This document shows positions 37,273-50,465 of a DNA stretch of 64,000 nt, one piece after another. Position 1 is the first letter of the stretch; each line of letters starts with the position of its first letter. Below the pieces are notes generated by a model. It worked only from the letters and a program-made list of their open reading frames with translations. It was not told the DNA's origin and did not search any database. The stretch is taken from positions 37,632,939-37,696,938 of the forward strand of contig OZ026521.1 in NCBI GenBank assembly GCA_964019695.1, written 5' to 3'. The DNA comes from Loripinus fragilis. Lineage: Eukaryota; Mollusca; Bivalvia; Lucinida; Lucinidae. The translations under genes and the position numbers were made by a program.

Positions 37273-39266
37273 TTACATAAGAGAGCCAATAGCATAGAAA
37301 TCTTCTCGGACCCCACTTTTTCGACGGCAATTTTTACGACAAAATGTACCAAATCGGATGCCCCTGCTGGACAGTGTGCTCGAGCAAGCCACCCAAATCT
37401 TGCTAAATCATGCAGAAATCTCCATGATCATGTGCAACATTTACAACTCAATACCTGCCTCCCACCTCGTTTCTTTGATAATCAGCTTCGAGTTTGTGTA
37501 TATGAAAATGAAAGTAGAATTCTGATGCATTTCCAGGCCGAGCCACACATTCGTATTTTGGCCGGATAGCCACATTTAGTATTTTCAGTTGCAAAAAAAT
37601 GCTTTTTATTGATGCTCAACCATTCCCAGGCACACAGAAACAGCACTTGACAGTATAAAATGCAACAAAGTGTATTTAGAGCCAAGAATTGAAGGGTACC
37701 CCCTTATATTATCAAATTTGCCCAGGCCCAGCTGATCCGATCAGTGGTTTGCTACCTTTAAGAAAACTTTTTTGCTCCTAATTTGAGAATTTTTGAAAAA
37801 AATCACAAATTTGGAGCTTATGCAGACATACAGTGTATAGGAAAGTTGGCTGAAATACTCTCTGACCTTTTGACAGCTGTTGTAGAATATCACCCTGTTC
37901 CGAAAAGAGCCACAGGCACAAATTCTTTACCCCGACACCAACTGTGCGATTTCCCCTCCTGTGAAAAATACTTGCGCACAAGAATCAAAATCATGCTATA
38001 TCCTTAGTGGACAGCTGATGAGGTGTGCAAAGCCTGCTTTATTTACATCTGAAATTGAAACTTGAAAATCACTGTTTGTGCTTAAAGGTAGCAAACCACC
38101 ATCAAACGGAGACCCCAGAGCGTGCCGGAGGGCGCACTAAGATAAATTCTGATTGCGACCAGTTTCAAGTATAAAAGCCAATTCTCTTCAATCTAAATCA
38201 AGATTAGAGATGTTTTTGTGGATTCTAGAGAAATAAAACACTGAAATTGATCTTACATAAGAGAGCCAATAGCATAGAAATCTTCTCGGACCCCACTTTT
38301 TCGACGGCAATTTTTACGACAAAATGTACCAAATCGGATGCCCCTGCTGGACAGTGTGCTCGAGCAAGCCACTCAAATCTTGCTAAATCATGCAGAAATC
38401 TCCATGATCATGTGCAACATTTACAACTCAATACCTGCCTCCCACCTCGTTTCTTTGATAATCAGCTTCGAGTTTGTGTATATGAAAATGAAAGTAGAAT
38501 TCTGATGCATTTCCAGGCCGAGCCACACATTCGTATTTTGGCCGGATAGCCACATTTAGTATTTTCAGTTGCAAAAAAATGCTTTTTATTGATGCTCAAC
38601 CATTCCCAGGCACACAGAAACAGCACTTGACAGTATAAAATGCAACAAAGTGTATTTAGAGCCAAGAATTGAAGGGTACCCCCTTATATTATCAAATTTG
38701 CCCAGGCCCAGCTGATCCGATCAGTGGTTTGCTACCTTTAAGAAAACTTTTTTGCTCCTAATTTGAGAATTTTTGAAAAAAATCACAAATTTGGAGCTTA
38801 TGCAGACATACAGTGTATAGGAAAGTTGGCTGAAATACTCTCTGACCTTTTGACAGCTGTTGTAGAATATCACCCTGTTCCGAAAAGAGCCACAGGCACA
38901 AATTCTTTACCCCGACACCAACTGTGCGATTTCCCCTCCTGTGAAAAATACTTGCGCACAAGAATCAAAATCATGCTATATCCTTAGTGGACAGCTGATG
39001 AGGTGTGCAAAGCCTGCTTTATTTACATCTGAAATTGAAACTTGAAAATCACTGTTTGTGCTTAAAGGTAGCAAACCACCATCAAACGGAGACCCCAGAG
39101 CGTGCCGGAGGGCGCACTAAGATAAATTCTGATTGCGACCAGTTTCAAGTATAAAAGCCAATTCTCTTCAATCTAAATCAAGATTAGAGATGTTTTTGTG
39201 GATTCTAGAGAAATAAAACACTGAAATTGATCTTACATAAGAGAGCCAATAGCATAGAAATCTTCT

Positions 39267-39267
39267 T
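39267..39267. other. Unit 40 private variant, position 722 C to T
   Basis: TTCTTGGACC replaces TTCTCGGACC, a CpG to TpG change. Confidence 0.9.
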
Positions 39268-42200
39268 GGACCCCACTTTTTCGACGGCAATTTTTACGAC
39301 AAAATGTACCAAATCGGATGCCCCTGCTGGACAGTGTGCTCGAGCAAGCCACCCAAATCTTGCTAAATCATGCAGAAATCTCCATGATCATGTGCAACAT
39401 TTACAACTCAATACCTGCCTCCCACCTCGTTTCTTTGATAATCAGCTTCGAGTTTGTGTATATGAAAATGAAAGTAGAATTCTGATGCATTTCCAGGCCG
39501 AGCCACACATTCGTATTTTGGCCGGATAGCCACATTTAGTATTTTCAGTTGCAAAAAAATGCTTTTTATTGATGCTCAACCATTCCCAGGCACACAGAAA
39601 CAGCACTTGACAGTATAAAATGCAACAAAGTGTATTTAGAGCCAAGAATTGAAGGGTACCCCCTTATATTATCAAATTTGCCCAGGCCCAGCTGATCCGA
39701 TCAGTGGTTTGCTACCTTTAAGAAAACTTTTTTGCTCCTAATTTGAGAATTTTTGAAAAAAATCACAAATTTGGAGCTTATGCAGACATACAGTGTATAG
39801 GAAAGTTGGCTGAAATACTCTCTGACCTTTTGACAGCTGTTGTAGAATATCACCCTGTTCCGAAAAGAGCCACAGGCACAAATTCTTTACCCCGACACCA
39901 ACTGTGCGATTTCCCCTCCTGTGAAAAATACTTGCGCACAAGAATCAAAATCATGCTATATCCTTAGTGGACAGCTGATGAGGTGTGCAAAGCCTGCTTT
40001 ATTTACATCTGAAATTGAAACTTGAAAATCACTGTTTGTGCTTAAAGGTAGCAAACCACCATCAAACGGAGACCCCAGAGCGTGCCGGAGGGCGCACTAA
40101 GATAAATTCTGATTGCGACCAGTTTCAAGTATAAAAGCCAATTCTCTTCAATCTAAATCAAGATTAGAGATGTTTTTGTGGATTCTAGAGAAATAAAACA
40201 CTGAAATTGATCTTACATAAGAGAGCCAATAGCATAGAAATCTTCTCGGACCCCACTTTTTCGACGGCAATTTTTACGACAAAATGTACCAAATCGGATG
40301 CCCCTGCTGGACAGTGTGCTCGAGCAAGCCACCCAAATCTTGCTAAATCATGCAGAAATCTCCATGATCATGTGCAACATTTACAACTCAATACCTGCCT
40401 CCCACCTCGTTTCTTTGATAATCAGCTTCGAGTTTGTGTATATGAAAATGAAAGTAGAATTCTGATGCATTTCCAGGCCGAGCCACACATTCGTATTTTG
40501 GCCGGATAGCCACATTTAGTATTTTCAGTTGCAAAAAAATGCTTTTTATTGATGCTCAACCATTCCCAGGCACACAGAAACAGCACTTGACAGTATAAAA
40601 TGCAACAAAGTGTATTTAGAGCCAAGAATTGAAGGGTACCCCCTTATATTATCAAATTTGCCCAGGCCCAGCTGATCCGATCAGTGGTTTGCTACCTTTA
40701 AGAAAACTTTTTTGCTCCTAATTTGAGAATTTTTGAAAAAAATCACAAATTTGGAGCTTATGCAGACATACAGTGTATAGGAAAGTTGGCTGAAATACTC
40801 TCTGACCTTTTGACAGCTGTTGTAGAATATCACCCTGTTCCGAAAAGAGCCACAGGCACAAATTCTTTACCCCGACACCAACTGTGCGATTTCCCCTCCT
40901 GTGAAAAATACTTGCGCACAAGAATCAAAATCATGCTATATCCTTAGTGGACAGCTGATGAGGTGTGCAAAGCCTGCTTTATTTACATCTGAAATTGAAA
41001 CTTGAAAATCACTGTTTGTGCTTAAAGGTAGCAAACCACCATCAAACGGAGACCCCAGAGCGTGCCGGAGGGCGCACTAAGATAAATTCTGATTGCGACC
41101 AGTTTCAAGTATAAAAGCCAATTCTCTTCAATCTAAATCAAGATTAGAGATGTTTTTGTGGATTCTAGAGAAATAAAACACTGAAATTGATCTTACATAA
41201 GAGAGCCAATAGCATAGAAATCTTCTCGGACCCCACTTTTTCGACGGCAATTTTTACGACAAAATGTACCAAATCGGATGCCCCTGCTGGACAGTGTGCT
41301 CGAGCAAGCCACTCAAATCTTGCTAAATCATGCAGAAATCTCCATGATCATGTGCAACATTTACAACTCAATACCTGCCTCCCACCTCGTTTCTTTGATA
41401 ATCAGCTTCGAGTTTGTGTATATGAAAATGAAAGTAGAATTCTGATGCATTTCCAGGCCGAGCCACACATTCGTATTTTGGCCGGATAGCCACATTTAGT
41501 ATTTTCAGTTGCAAAAAAATGCTTTTTATTGATGCTCAACCATTCCCAGGCACACAGAAACAGCACTTGACAGTATAAAATGCAACAAAGTGTATTTAGA
41601 GCCAAGAATTGAAGGGTACCCCCTTATATTATCAAATTTGCCCAGGCCCAGCTGATCCGATCAGTGGTTTGCTACCTTTAAGAAAACTTTTTTGCTCCTA
41701 ATTTGAGAATTTTTGAAAAAAATCACAAATTTGGAGCTTATGCAGACATACAGTGTATAGGAAAGTTGGCTGAAATACTCTCTGACCTTTTGACAGCTGT
41801 TGTAGAATATCACCCTGTTCCGAAAAGAGCCACAGGCACAAATTCTTTACCCCGACACCAACTGTGCGATTTCCCCTCCTGTGAAAAATACTTGCGCACA
41901 AGAATCAAAATCATGCTATATCCTTAGTGGACAGCTGATGAGGTGTGCAAAGCCTGCTTTATTTACATCTGAAATTGAAACTTGAAAATCACTGTTTGTG
42001 CTTAAAGGTAGCAAACCACCATCAAACGGAGACCCCAGAGCGTGCCGGAGGGCGCACTAAGATAAATTCTGATTGCGACCAGTTTCAAGTATAAAAGCCA
42101 ATTCTCTTCAATCTAAATCAAGATTAGAGATGTTTTTGTGGATTCTAGAGAAATAAAACACTGAAATTGATCTTACATAAGAGAGCCAATAGCATAGAAA

Positions 42201-44630
42201 TCTTCTCGGACCCCACTTTTTCGACGGCAATTTTTACGACAAAATGTACCAAATCGGATGCCCCTGCTGGACAGTGTGCTCGAGCAAGCCACCCAAATCT
42301 TGCTAAATCATGCAGAAATCTCCATGATCATGTGCAACATTTACAACTCAATACCTGCCTCCCACCTCGTTTCTTTGATAATCAGCTTCGAGTTTGTGTA
42401 TATGAAAATGAAAGTAGAATTCTGATGCATTTCCAGGCCGAGCCACACATTCGTATTTTGGCCGGATAGCCACATTTAGTATTTTCAGTTGCAAAAAAAT
42501 GCTTTTTATTGATGCTCAACCATTCCCAGGCACACAGAAACAGCACTTGACAGTATAAAATGCAACAAAGTGTATTTAGAGCCAAGAATTGAAGGGTACC
42601 CCCTTATATTATCAAATTTGCCCAGGCCCAGCTGATCCGATCAGTGGTTTGCTACCTTTAAGAAAACTTTTTTGCTCCTAATTTGAGAATTTTTGAAAAA
42701 AATCACAAATTTGGAGCTTATGCAGACATACAGTGTATAGGAAAGTTGGCTGAAATACTCTCTGACCTTTTGACAGCTGTTGTAGAATATCACCCTGTTC
42801 CGAAAAGAGCCACAGGCACAAATTCTTTACCCCGACACCAACTGTGCGATTTCCCCTCCTGTGAAAAATACTTGCGCACAAGAATCAAAATCATGCTATA
42901 TCCTTAGTGGACAGCTGATGAGGTGTGCAAAGCCTGCTTTATTTACATCTGAAATTGAAACTTGAAAATCACTGTTTGTGCTTAAAGGTAGCAAACCACC
43001 ATCAAACGGAGACCCCAGAGCGTGCCGGAGGGCGCACTAAGATAAATTCTGATTGCGACCAGTTTCAAGTATAAAAGCCAATTCTCTTCAATCTAAATCA
43101 AGATTAGAGATGTTTTTGTGGATTCTAGAGAAATAAAACACTGAAATTGATCTTACATAAGAGAGCCAATAGCATAGAAATCTTCTCGGACCCCACTTTT
43201 TCGACGGCAATTTTTACGACAAAATGTACCAAATCGGATGCCCCTGCTGGACAGTGTGCTCGAGCAAGCCACTCAAATCTTGCTAAATCATGCAGAAATC
43301 TCCATGATCATGTGCAACATTTACAACTCAATACCTGCCTCCCACCTCGTTTCTTTGATAATCAGCTTCGAGTTTGTGTATATGAAAATGAAAGTAGAAT
43401 TCTGATGCATTTCCAGGCCGAGCCACACATTCGTATTTTGGCCGGATAGCCACATTTAGTATTTTCAGTTGCAAAAAAATGCTTTTTATTGATGCTCAAC
43501 CATTCCCAGGCACACAGAAACAGCACTTGACAGTATAAAATGCAACAAAGTGTATTTAGAGCCAAGAATTGAAGGGTACCCCCTTATATTATCAAATTTG
43601 CCCAGGCCCAGCTGATCCGATCAGTGGTTTGCTACCTTTAAGAAAACTTTTTTGCTCCTAATTTGAGAATTTTTGAAAAAAATCACAAATTTGGAGCTTA
43701 TGCAGACATACAGTGTATAGGAAAGTTGGCTGAAATACTCTCTGACCTTTTGACAGCTGTTGTAGAATATCACCCTGTTCCGAAAAGAGCCACAGGCACA
43801 AATTCTTTACCCCGACACCAACTGTGCGATTTCCCCTCCTGTGAAAAATACTTGCGCACAAGAATCAAAATCATGCTATATCCTTAGTGGACAGCTGATG
43901 AGGTGTGCAAAGCCTGCTTTATTTACATCTGAAATTGAAACTTGAAAATCACTGTTTGTGCTTAAAGGTAGCAAACCACCATCAAACGGAGACCCCAGAG
44001 CGTGCCGGAGGGCGCACTAAGATAAATTCTGATTGCGACCAGTTTCAAGTATAAAAGCCAATTCTCTTCAATCTAAATCAAGATTAGAGATGTTTTTGTG
44101 GATTCTAGAGAAATAAAACACTGAAATTGATCTTACATAAGAGAGCCAATAGCATAGAAATCTTCTCGGACCCCACTTTTTCGACGGCAATTTTTACGAC
44201 AAAATGTACCAAATCGGATGCCCCTGCTGGACAGTGTGCTCGAGCAAGCCACCCAAATCTTGCTAAATCATGCAGAAATCTCCATGATCATGTGCAACAT
44301 TTACAACTCAATACCTGCCTCCCACCTCGTTTCTTTGATAATCAGCTTCGAGTTTGTGTATATGAAAATGAAAGTAGAATTCTGATGCATTTCCAGGCCG
44401 AGCCACACATTCGTATTTTGGCCGGATAGCCACATTTAGTATTTTCAGTTGCAAAAAAATGCTTTTTATTGATGCTCAACCATTCCCAGGCACACAGAAA
44501 CAGCACTTGACAGTATAAAATGCAACAAAGTGTATTTAGAGCCAAGAATTGAAGGGTACCCCCTTATATTATCAAATTTGCCCAGGCCCAGCTGATCCGA
44601 TCAGTGGTTTGCTACCTTTAAGAAAACTTT

Positions 44631-44631
44631 C
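44631..44631. other. Unit 46 private variant, position 206 T to C
   Basis: AACTTTCTTGC replaces AACTTTTTTGC, interrupting a six-T run next to the left inverted-repeat arm. Confidence 0.9.
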
Positions 44632-47548
44632 TTGCTCCTAATTTGAGAATTTTTGAAAAAAATCACAAATTTGGAGCTTATGCAGACATACAGTGTATAG
44701 GAAAGTTGGCTGAAATACTCTCTGACCTTTTGACAGCTGTTGTAGAATATCACCCTGTTCCGAAAAGAGCCACAGGCACAAATTCTTTACCCCGACACCA
44801 ACTGTGCGATTTCCCCTCCTGTGAAAAATACTTGCGCACAAGAATCAAAATCATGCTATATCCTTAGTGGACAGCTGATGAGGTGTGCAAAGCCTGCTTT
44901 ATTTACATCTGAAATTGAAACTTGAAAATCACTGTTTGTGCTTAAAGGTAGCAAACCACCATCAAACGGAGACCCCAGAGCGTGCCGGAGGGCGCACTAA
45001 GATAAATTCTGATTGCGACCAGTTTCAAGTATAAAAGCCAATTCTCTTCAATCTAAATCAAGATTAGAGATGTTTTTGTGGATTCTAGAGAAATAAAACA
45101 CTGAAATTGATCTTACATAAGAGAGCCAATAGCATAGAAATCTTCTCGGACCCCACTTTTTCGACGGCAATTTTTACGACAAAATGTACCAAATCGGATG
45201 CCCCTGCTGGACAGTGTGCTCGAGCAAGCCACTCAAATCTTGCTAAATCATGCAGAAATCTCCATGATCATGTGCAACATTTACAACTCAATACCTGCCT
45301 CCCACCTCGTTTCTTTGATAATCAGCTTCGAGTTTGTGTATATGAAAATGAAAGTAGAATTCTGATGCATTTCCAGGCCGAGCCACACATTCGTATTTTG
45401 GCCGGATAGCCACATTTAGTATTTTCAGTTGCAAAAAAATGCTTTTTATTGATGCTCAACCATTCCCAGGCACACAGAAACAGCACTTGACAGTATAAAA
45501 TGCAACAAAGTGTATTTAGAGCCAAGAATTGAAGGGTACCCCCTTATATTATCAAATTTGCCCAGGCCCAGCTGATCCGATCAGTGGTTTGCTACCTTTA
45601 AGAAAACTTTTTTGCTCCTAATTTGAGAATTTTTGAAAAAAATCACAAATTTGGAGCTTATGCAGACATACAGTGTATAGGAAAGTTGGCTGAAATACTC
45701 TCTGACCTTTTGACAGCTGTTGTAGAATATCACCCTGTTCCGAAAAGAGCCACAGGCACAAATTCTTTACCCCGACACCAACTGTGCGATTTCCCCTCCT
45801 GTGAAAAATACTTGCGCACAAGAATCAAAATCATGCTATATCCTTAGTGGACAGCTGATGAGGTGTGCAAAGCCTGCTTTATTTACATCTGAAATTGAAA
45901 CTTGAAAATCACTGTTTGTGCTTAAAGGTAGCAAACCACCATCAAACGGAGACCCCAGAGCGTGCCGGAGGGCGCACTAAGATAAATTCTGATTGCGACC
46001 AGTTTCAAGTATAAAAGCCAATTCTCTTCAATCTAAATCAAGATTAGAGATGTTTTTGTGGATTCTAGAGAAATAAAACACTGAAATTGATCTTACATAA
46101 GAGAGCCAATAGCATAGAAATCTTCTCGGACCCCACTTTTTCGACGGCAATTTTTACGACAAAATGTACCAAATCGGATGCCCCTGCTGGACAGTGTGCT
46201 CGAGCAAGCCACTCAAATCTTGCTAAATCATGCAGAAATCTCCATGATCATGTGCAACATTTACAACTCAATACCTGCCTCCCACCTCGTTTCTTTGATA
46301 ATCAGCTTCGAGTTTGTGTATATGAAAATGAAAGTAGAATTCTGATGCATTTCCAGGCCGAGCCACACATTCGTATTTTGGCCGGATAGCCACATTTAGT
46401 ATTTTCAGTTGCAAAAAAATGCTTTTTATTGATGCTCAACCATTCCCAGGCACACAGAAACAGCACTTGACAGTATAAAATGCAACAAAGTGTATTTAGA
46501 GCCAAGAATTGAAGGGTACCCCCTTATATTATCAAATTTGCCCAGGCCCAGCTGATCCGATCAGTGGTTTGCTACCTTTAAGAAAACTTTTTTGCTCCTA
46601 ATTTGAGAATTTTTGAAAAAAATCACAAATTTGGAGCTTATGCAGACATACAGTGTATAGGAAAGTTGGCTGAAATACTCTCTGACCTTTTGACAGCTGT
46701 TGTAGAATATCACCCTGTTCCGAAAAGAGCCACAGGCACAAATTCTTTACCCCGACACCAACTGTGCGATTTCCCCTCCTGTGAAAAATACTTGCGCACA
46801 AGAATCAAAATCATGCTATATCCTTAGTGGACAGCTGATGAGGTGTGCAAAGCCTGCTTTATTTACATCTGAAATTGAAACTTGAAAATCACTGTTTGTG
46901 CTTAAAGGTAGCAAACCACCATCAAACGGAGACCCCAGAGCGTGCCGGAGGGCGCACTAAGATAAATTCTGATTGCGACCAGTTTCAAGTATAAAAGCCA
47001 ATTCTCTTCAATCTAAATCAAGATTAGAGATGTTTTTGTGGATTCTAGAGAAATAAAACACTGAAATTGATCTTACATAAGAGAGCCAATAGCATAGAAA
47101 TCTTCTCGGACCCCACTTTTTCGACGGCAATTTTTACGACAAAATGTACCAAATCGGATGCCCCTGCTGGACAGTGTGCTCGAGCAAGCCACTCAAATCT
47201 TGCTAAATCATGCAGAAATCTCCATGATCATGTGCAACATTTACAACTCAATACCTGCCTCCCACCTCGTTTCTTTGATAATCAGCTTCGAGTTTGTGTA
47301 TATGAAAATGAAAGTAGAATTCTGATGCATTTCCAGGCCGAGCCACACATTCGTATTTTGGCCGGATAGCCACATTTAGTATTTTCAGTTGCAAAAAAAT
47401 GCTTTTTATTGATGCTCAACCATTCCCAGGCACACAGAAACAGCACTTGACAGTATAAAATGCAACAAAGTGTATTTAGAGCCAAGAATTGAAGGGTACC
47501 CCCTTATATTATCAAATTTGCCCAGGCCCAGCTGATCCGATCAGTGGT

Positions 47549-47549
47549 C
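47549..47549. other. Unit 49 private variant, position 184 T to C, in the left arm
   Basis: GTGGTCTGC replaces GTGGTTTGC. This is the only change I found within an inverted-repeat arm, leaving 18 of 19 pairs in that unit. Confidence 0.9.
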
Positions 47550-48036
47550 TGCTACCTTTAAGAAAACTTTTTTGCTCCTAATTTGAGAATTTTTGAAAAA
47601 AATCACAAATTTGGAGCTTATGCAGACATACAGTGTATAGGAAAGTTGGCTGAAATACTCTCTGACCTTTTGACAGCTGTTGTAGAATATCACCCTGTTC
47701 CGAAAAGAGCCACAGGCACAAATTCTTTACCCCGACACCAACTGTGCGATTTCCCCTCCTGTGAAAAATACTTGCGCACAAGAATCAAAATCATGCTATA
47801 TCCTTAGTGGACAGCTGATGAGGTGTGCAAAGCCTGCTTTATTTACATCTGAAATTGAAACTTGAAAATCACTGTTTGTGCTTAAAGGTAGCAAACCACC
47901 ATCAAACGGAGACCCCAGAGCGTGCCGGAGGGCGCACTAAGATAAATTCTGATTGCGACCAGTTTCAAGTATAAAAGCCAATTCTCTTCAATCTAAATCA
48001 AGATTAGAGATGTTTTTGTGGATTCTAGAGAAATAA

Positions 48037-48037
48037 T
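48037..48037. other. Unit 49 private variant, position 672 A to T
   Basis: AATAATACA replaces AATAAAACA, destroying the AATAAA hexamer in this unit only. Confidence 0.9.
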
Positions 48038-50464
48038 ACACTGAAATTGATCTTACATAAGAGAGCCAATAGCATAGAAATCTTCTCGGACCCCACTTTT
48101 TCGACGGCAATTTTTACGACAAAATGTACCAAATCGGATGCCCCTGCTGGACAGTGTGCTCGAGCAAGCCACCCAAATCTTGCTAAATCATGCAGAAATC
48201 TCCATGATCATGTGCAACATTTACAACTCAATACCTGCCTCCCACCTCGTTTCTTTGATAATCAGCTTCGAGTTTGTGTATATGAAAATGAAAGTAGAAT
48301 TCTGATGCATTTCCAGGCCGAGCCACACATTCGTATTTTGGCCGGATAGCCACATTTAGTATTTTCAGTTGCAAAAAAATGCTTTTTATTGATGCTCAAC
48401 CATTCCCAGGCACACAGAAACAGCACTTGACAGTATAAAATGCAACAAAGTGTATTTAGAGCCAAGAATTGAAGGGTACCCCCTTATATTATCAAATTTG
48501 CCCAGGCCCAGCTGATCCGATCAGTGGTTTGCTACCTTTAAGAAAACTTTTTTGCTCCTAATTTGAGAATTTTTGAAAAAAATCACAAATTTGGAGCTTA
48601 TGCAGACATACAGTGTATAGGAAAGTTGGCTGAAATACTCTCTGACCTTTTGACAGCTGTTGTAGAATATCACCCTGTTCCGAAAAGAGCCACAGGCACA
48701 AATTCTTTACCCCGACACCAACTGTGCGATTTCCCCTCCTGTGAAAAATACTTGCGCACAAGAATCAAAATCATGCTATATCCTTAGTGGACAGCTGATG
48801 AGGTGTGCAAAGCCTGCTTTATTTACATCTGAAATTGAAACTTGAAAATCACTGTTTGTGCTTAAAGGTAGCAAACCACCATCAAACGGAGACCCCAGAG
48901 CGTGCCGGAGGGCGCACTAAGATAAATTCTGATTGCGACCAGTTTCAAGTATAAAAGCCAATTCTCTTCAATCTAAATCAAGATTAGAGATGTTTTTGTG
49001 GATTCTAGAGAAATAAAACACTGAAATTGATCTTACATAAGAGAGCCAATAGCATAGAAATCTTCTCGGACCCCACTTTTTCGACGGCAATTTTTACGAC
49101 AAAATGTACCAAATCGGATGCCCCTGCTGGACAGTGTGCTCGAGCAAGCCACTCAAATCTTGCTAAATCATGCAGAAATCTCCATGATCATGTGCAACAT
49201 TTACAACTCAATACCTGCCTCCCACCTCGTTTCTTTGATAATCAGCTTCGAGTTTGTGTATATGAAAATGAAAGTAGAATTCTGATGCATTTCCAGGCCG
49301 AGCCACACATTCGTATTTTGGCCGGATAGCCACATTTAGTATTTTCAGTTGCAAAAAAATGCTTTTTATTGATGCTCAACCATTCCCAGGCACACAGAAA
49401 CAGCACTTGACAGTATAAAATGCAACAAAGTGTATTTAGAGCCAAGAATTGAAGGGTACCCCCTTATATTATCAAATTTGCCCAGGCCCAGCTGATCCGA
49501 TCAGTGGTTTGCTACCTTTAAGAAAACTTTTTTGCTCCTAATTTGAGAATTTTTGAAAAAAATCACAAATTTGGAGCTTATGCAGACATACAGTGTATAG
49601 GAAAGTTGGCTGAAATACTCTCTGACCTTTTGACAGCTGTTGTAGAATATCACCCTGTTCCGAAAAGAGCCACAGGCACAAATTCTTTACCCCGACACCA
49701 ACTGTGCGATTTCCCCTCCTGTGAAAAATACTTGCGCACAAGAATCAAAATCATGCTATATCCTTAGTGGACAGCTGATGAGGTGTGCAAAGCCTGCTTT
49801 ATTTACATCTGAAATTGAAACTTGAAAATCACTGTTTGTGCTTAAAGGTAGCAAACCACCATCAAACGGAGACCCCAGAGCGTGCCGGAGGGCGCACTAA
49901 GATAAATTCTGATTGCGACCAGTTTCAAGTATAAAAGCCAATTCTCTTCAATCTAAATCAAGATTAGAGATGTTTTTGTGGATTCTAGAGAAATAAAACA
50001 CTGAAATTGATCTTACATAAGAGAGCCAATAGCATAGAAATCTTCTCGGACCCCACTTTTTCGACGGCAATTTTTACGACAAAATGTACCAAATCGGATG
50101 CCCCTGCTGGACAGTGTGCTCGAGCAAGCCACCCAAATCTTGCTAAATCATGCAGAAATCTCCATGATCATGTGCAACATTTACAACTCAATACCTGCCT
50201 CCCACCTCGTTTCTTTGATAATCAGCTTCGAGTTTGTGTATATGAAAATGAAAGTAGAATTCTGATGCATTTCCAGGCCGAGCCACACATTCGTATTTTG
50301 GCCGGATAGCCACATTTAGTATTTTCAGTTGCAAAAAAATGCTTTTTATTGATGCTCAACCATTCCCAGGCACACAGAAACAGCACTTGACAGTATAAAA
50401 TGCAACAAAGTGTATTTAGAGCCAAGAATTGAAGGGTACCCCCTTATATTATCAAATTTGCCCA

Positions 50465-50465
50465 A
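50465..50465. other. Unit 52 private variant, position 160 G to A
   Basis: CCCAAGCCC replaces CCCAGGCCC, seven bases before the 13-bp palindrome. Confidence 0.9.

Larger units (their letters stand above)
20581..39525. repeat. Dimeric higher-order register, units 22-40
   Basis: T and C alternate at position 808 through units 22-30 and 31-40, so the true period here is 1,960 bp. The only break is T-T between units 30 and 31, which is where the irregular 1,305-bp unit lies; a lost C-type half-unit there would make the alternation unbroken. Units 31 and 36 also carry A instead of C at position 809. Confidence 0.65.
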
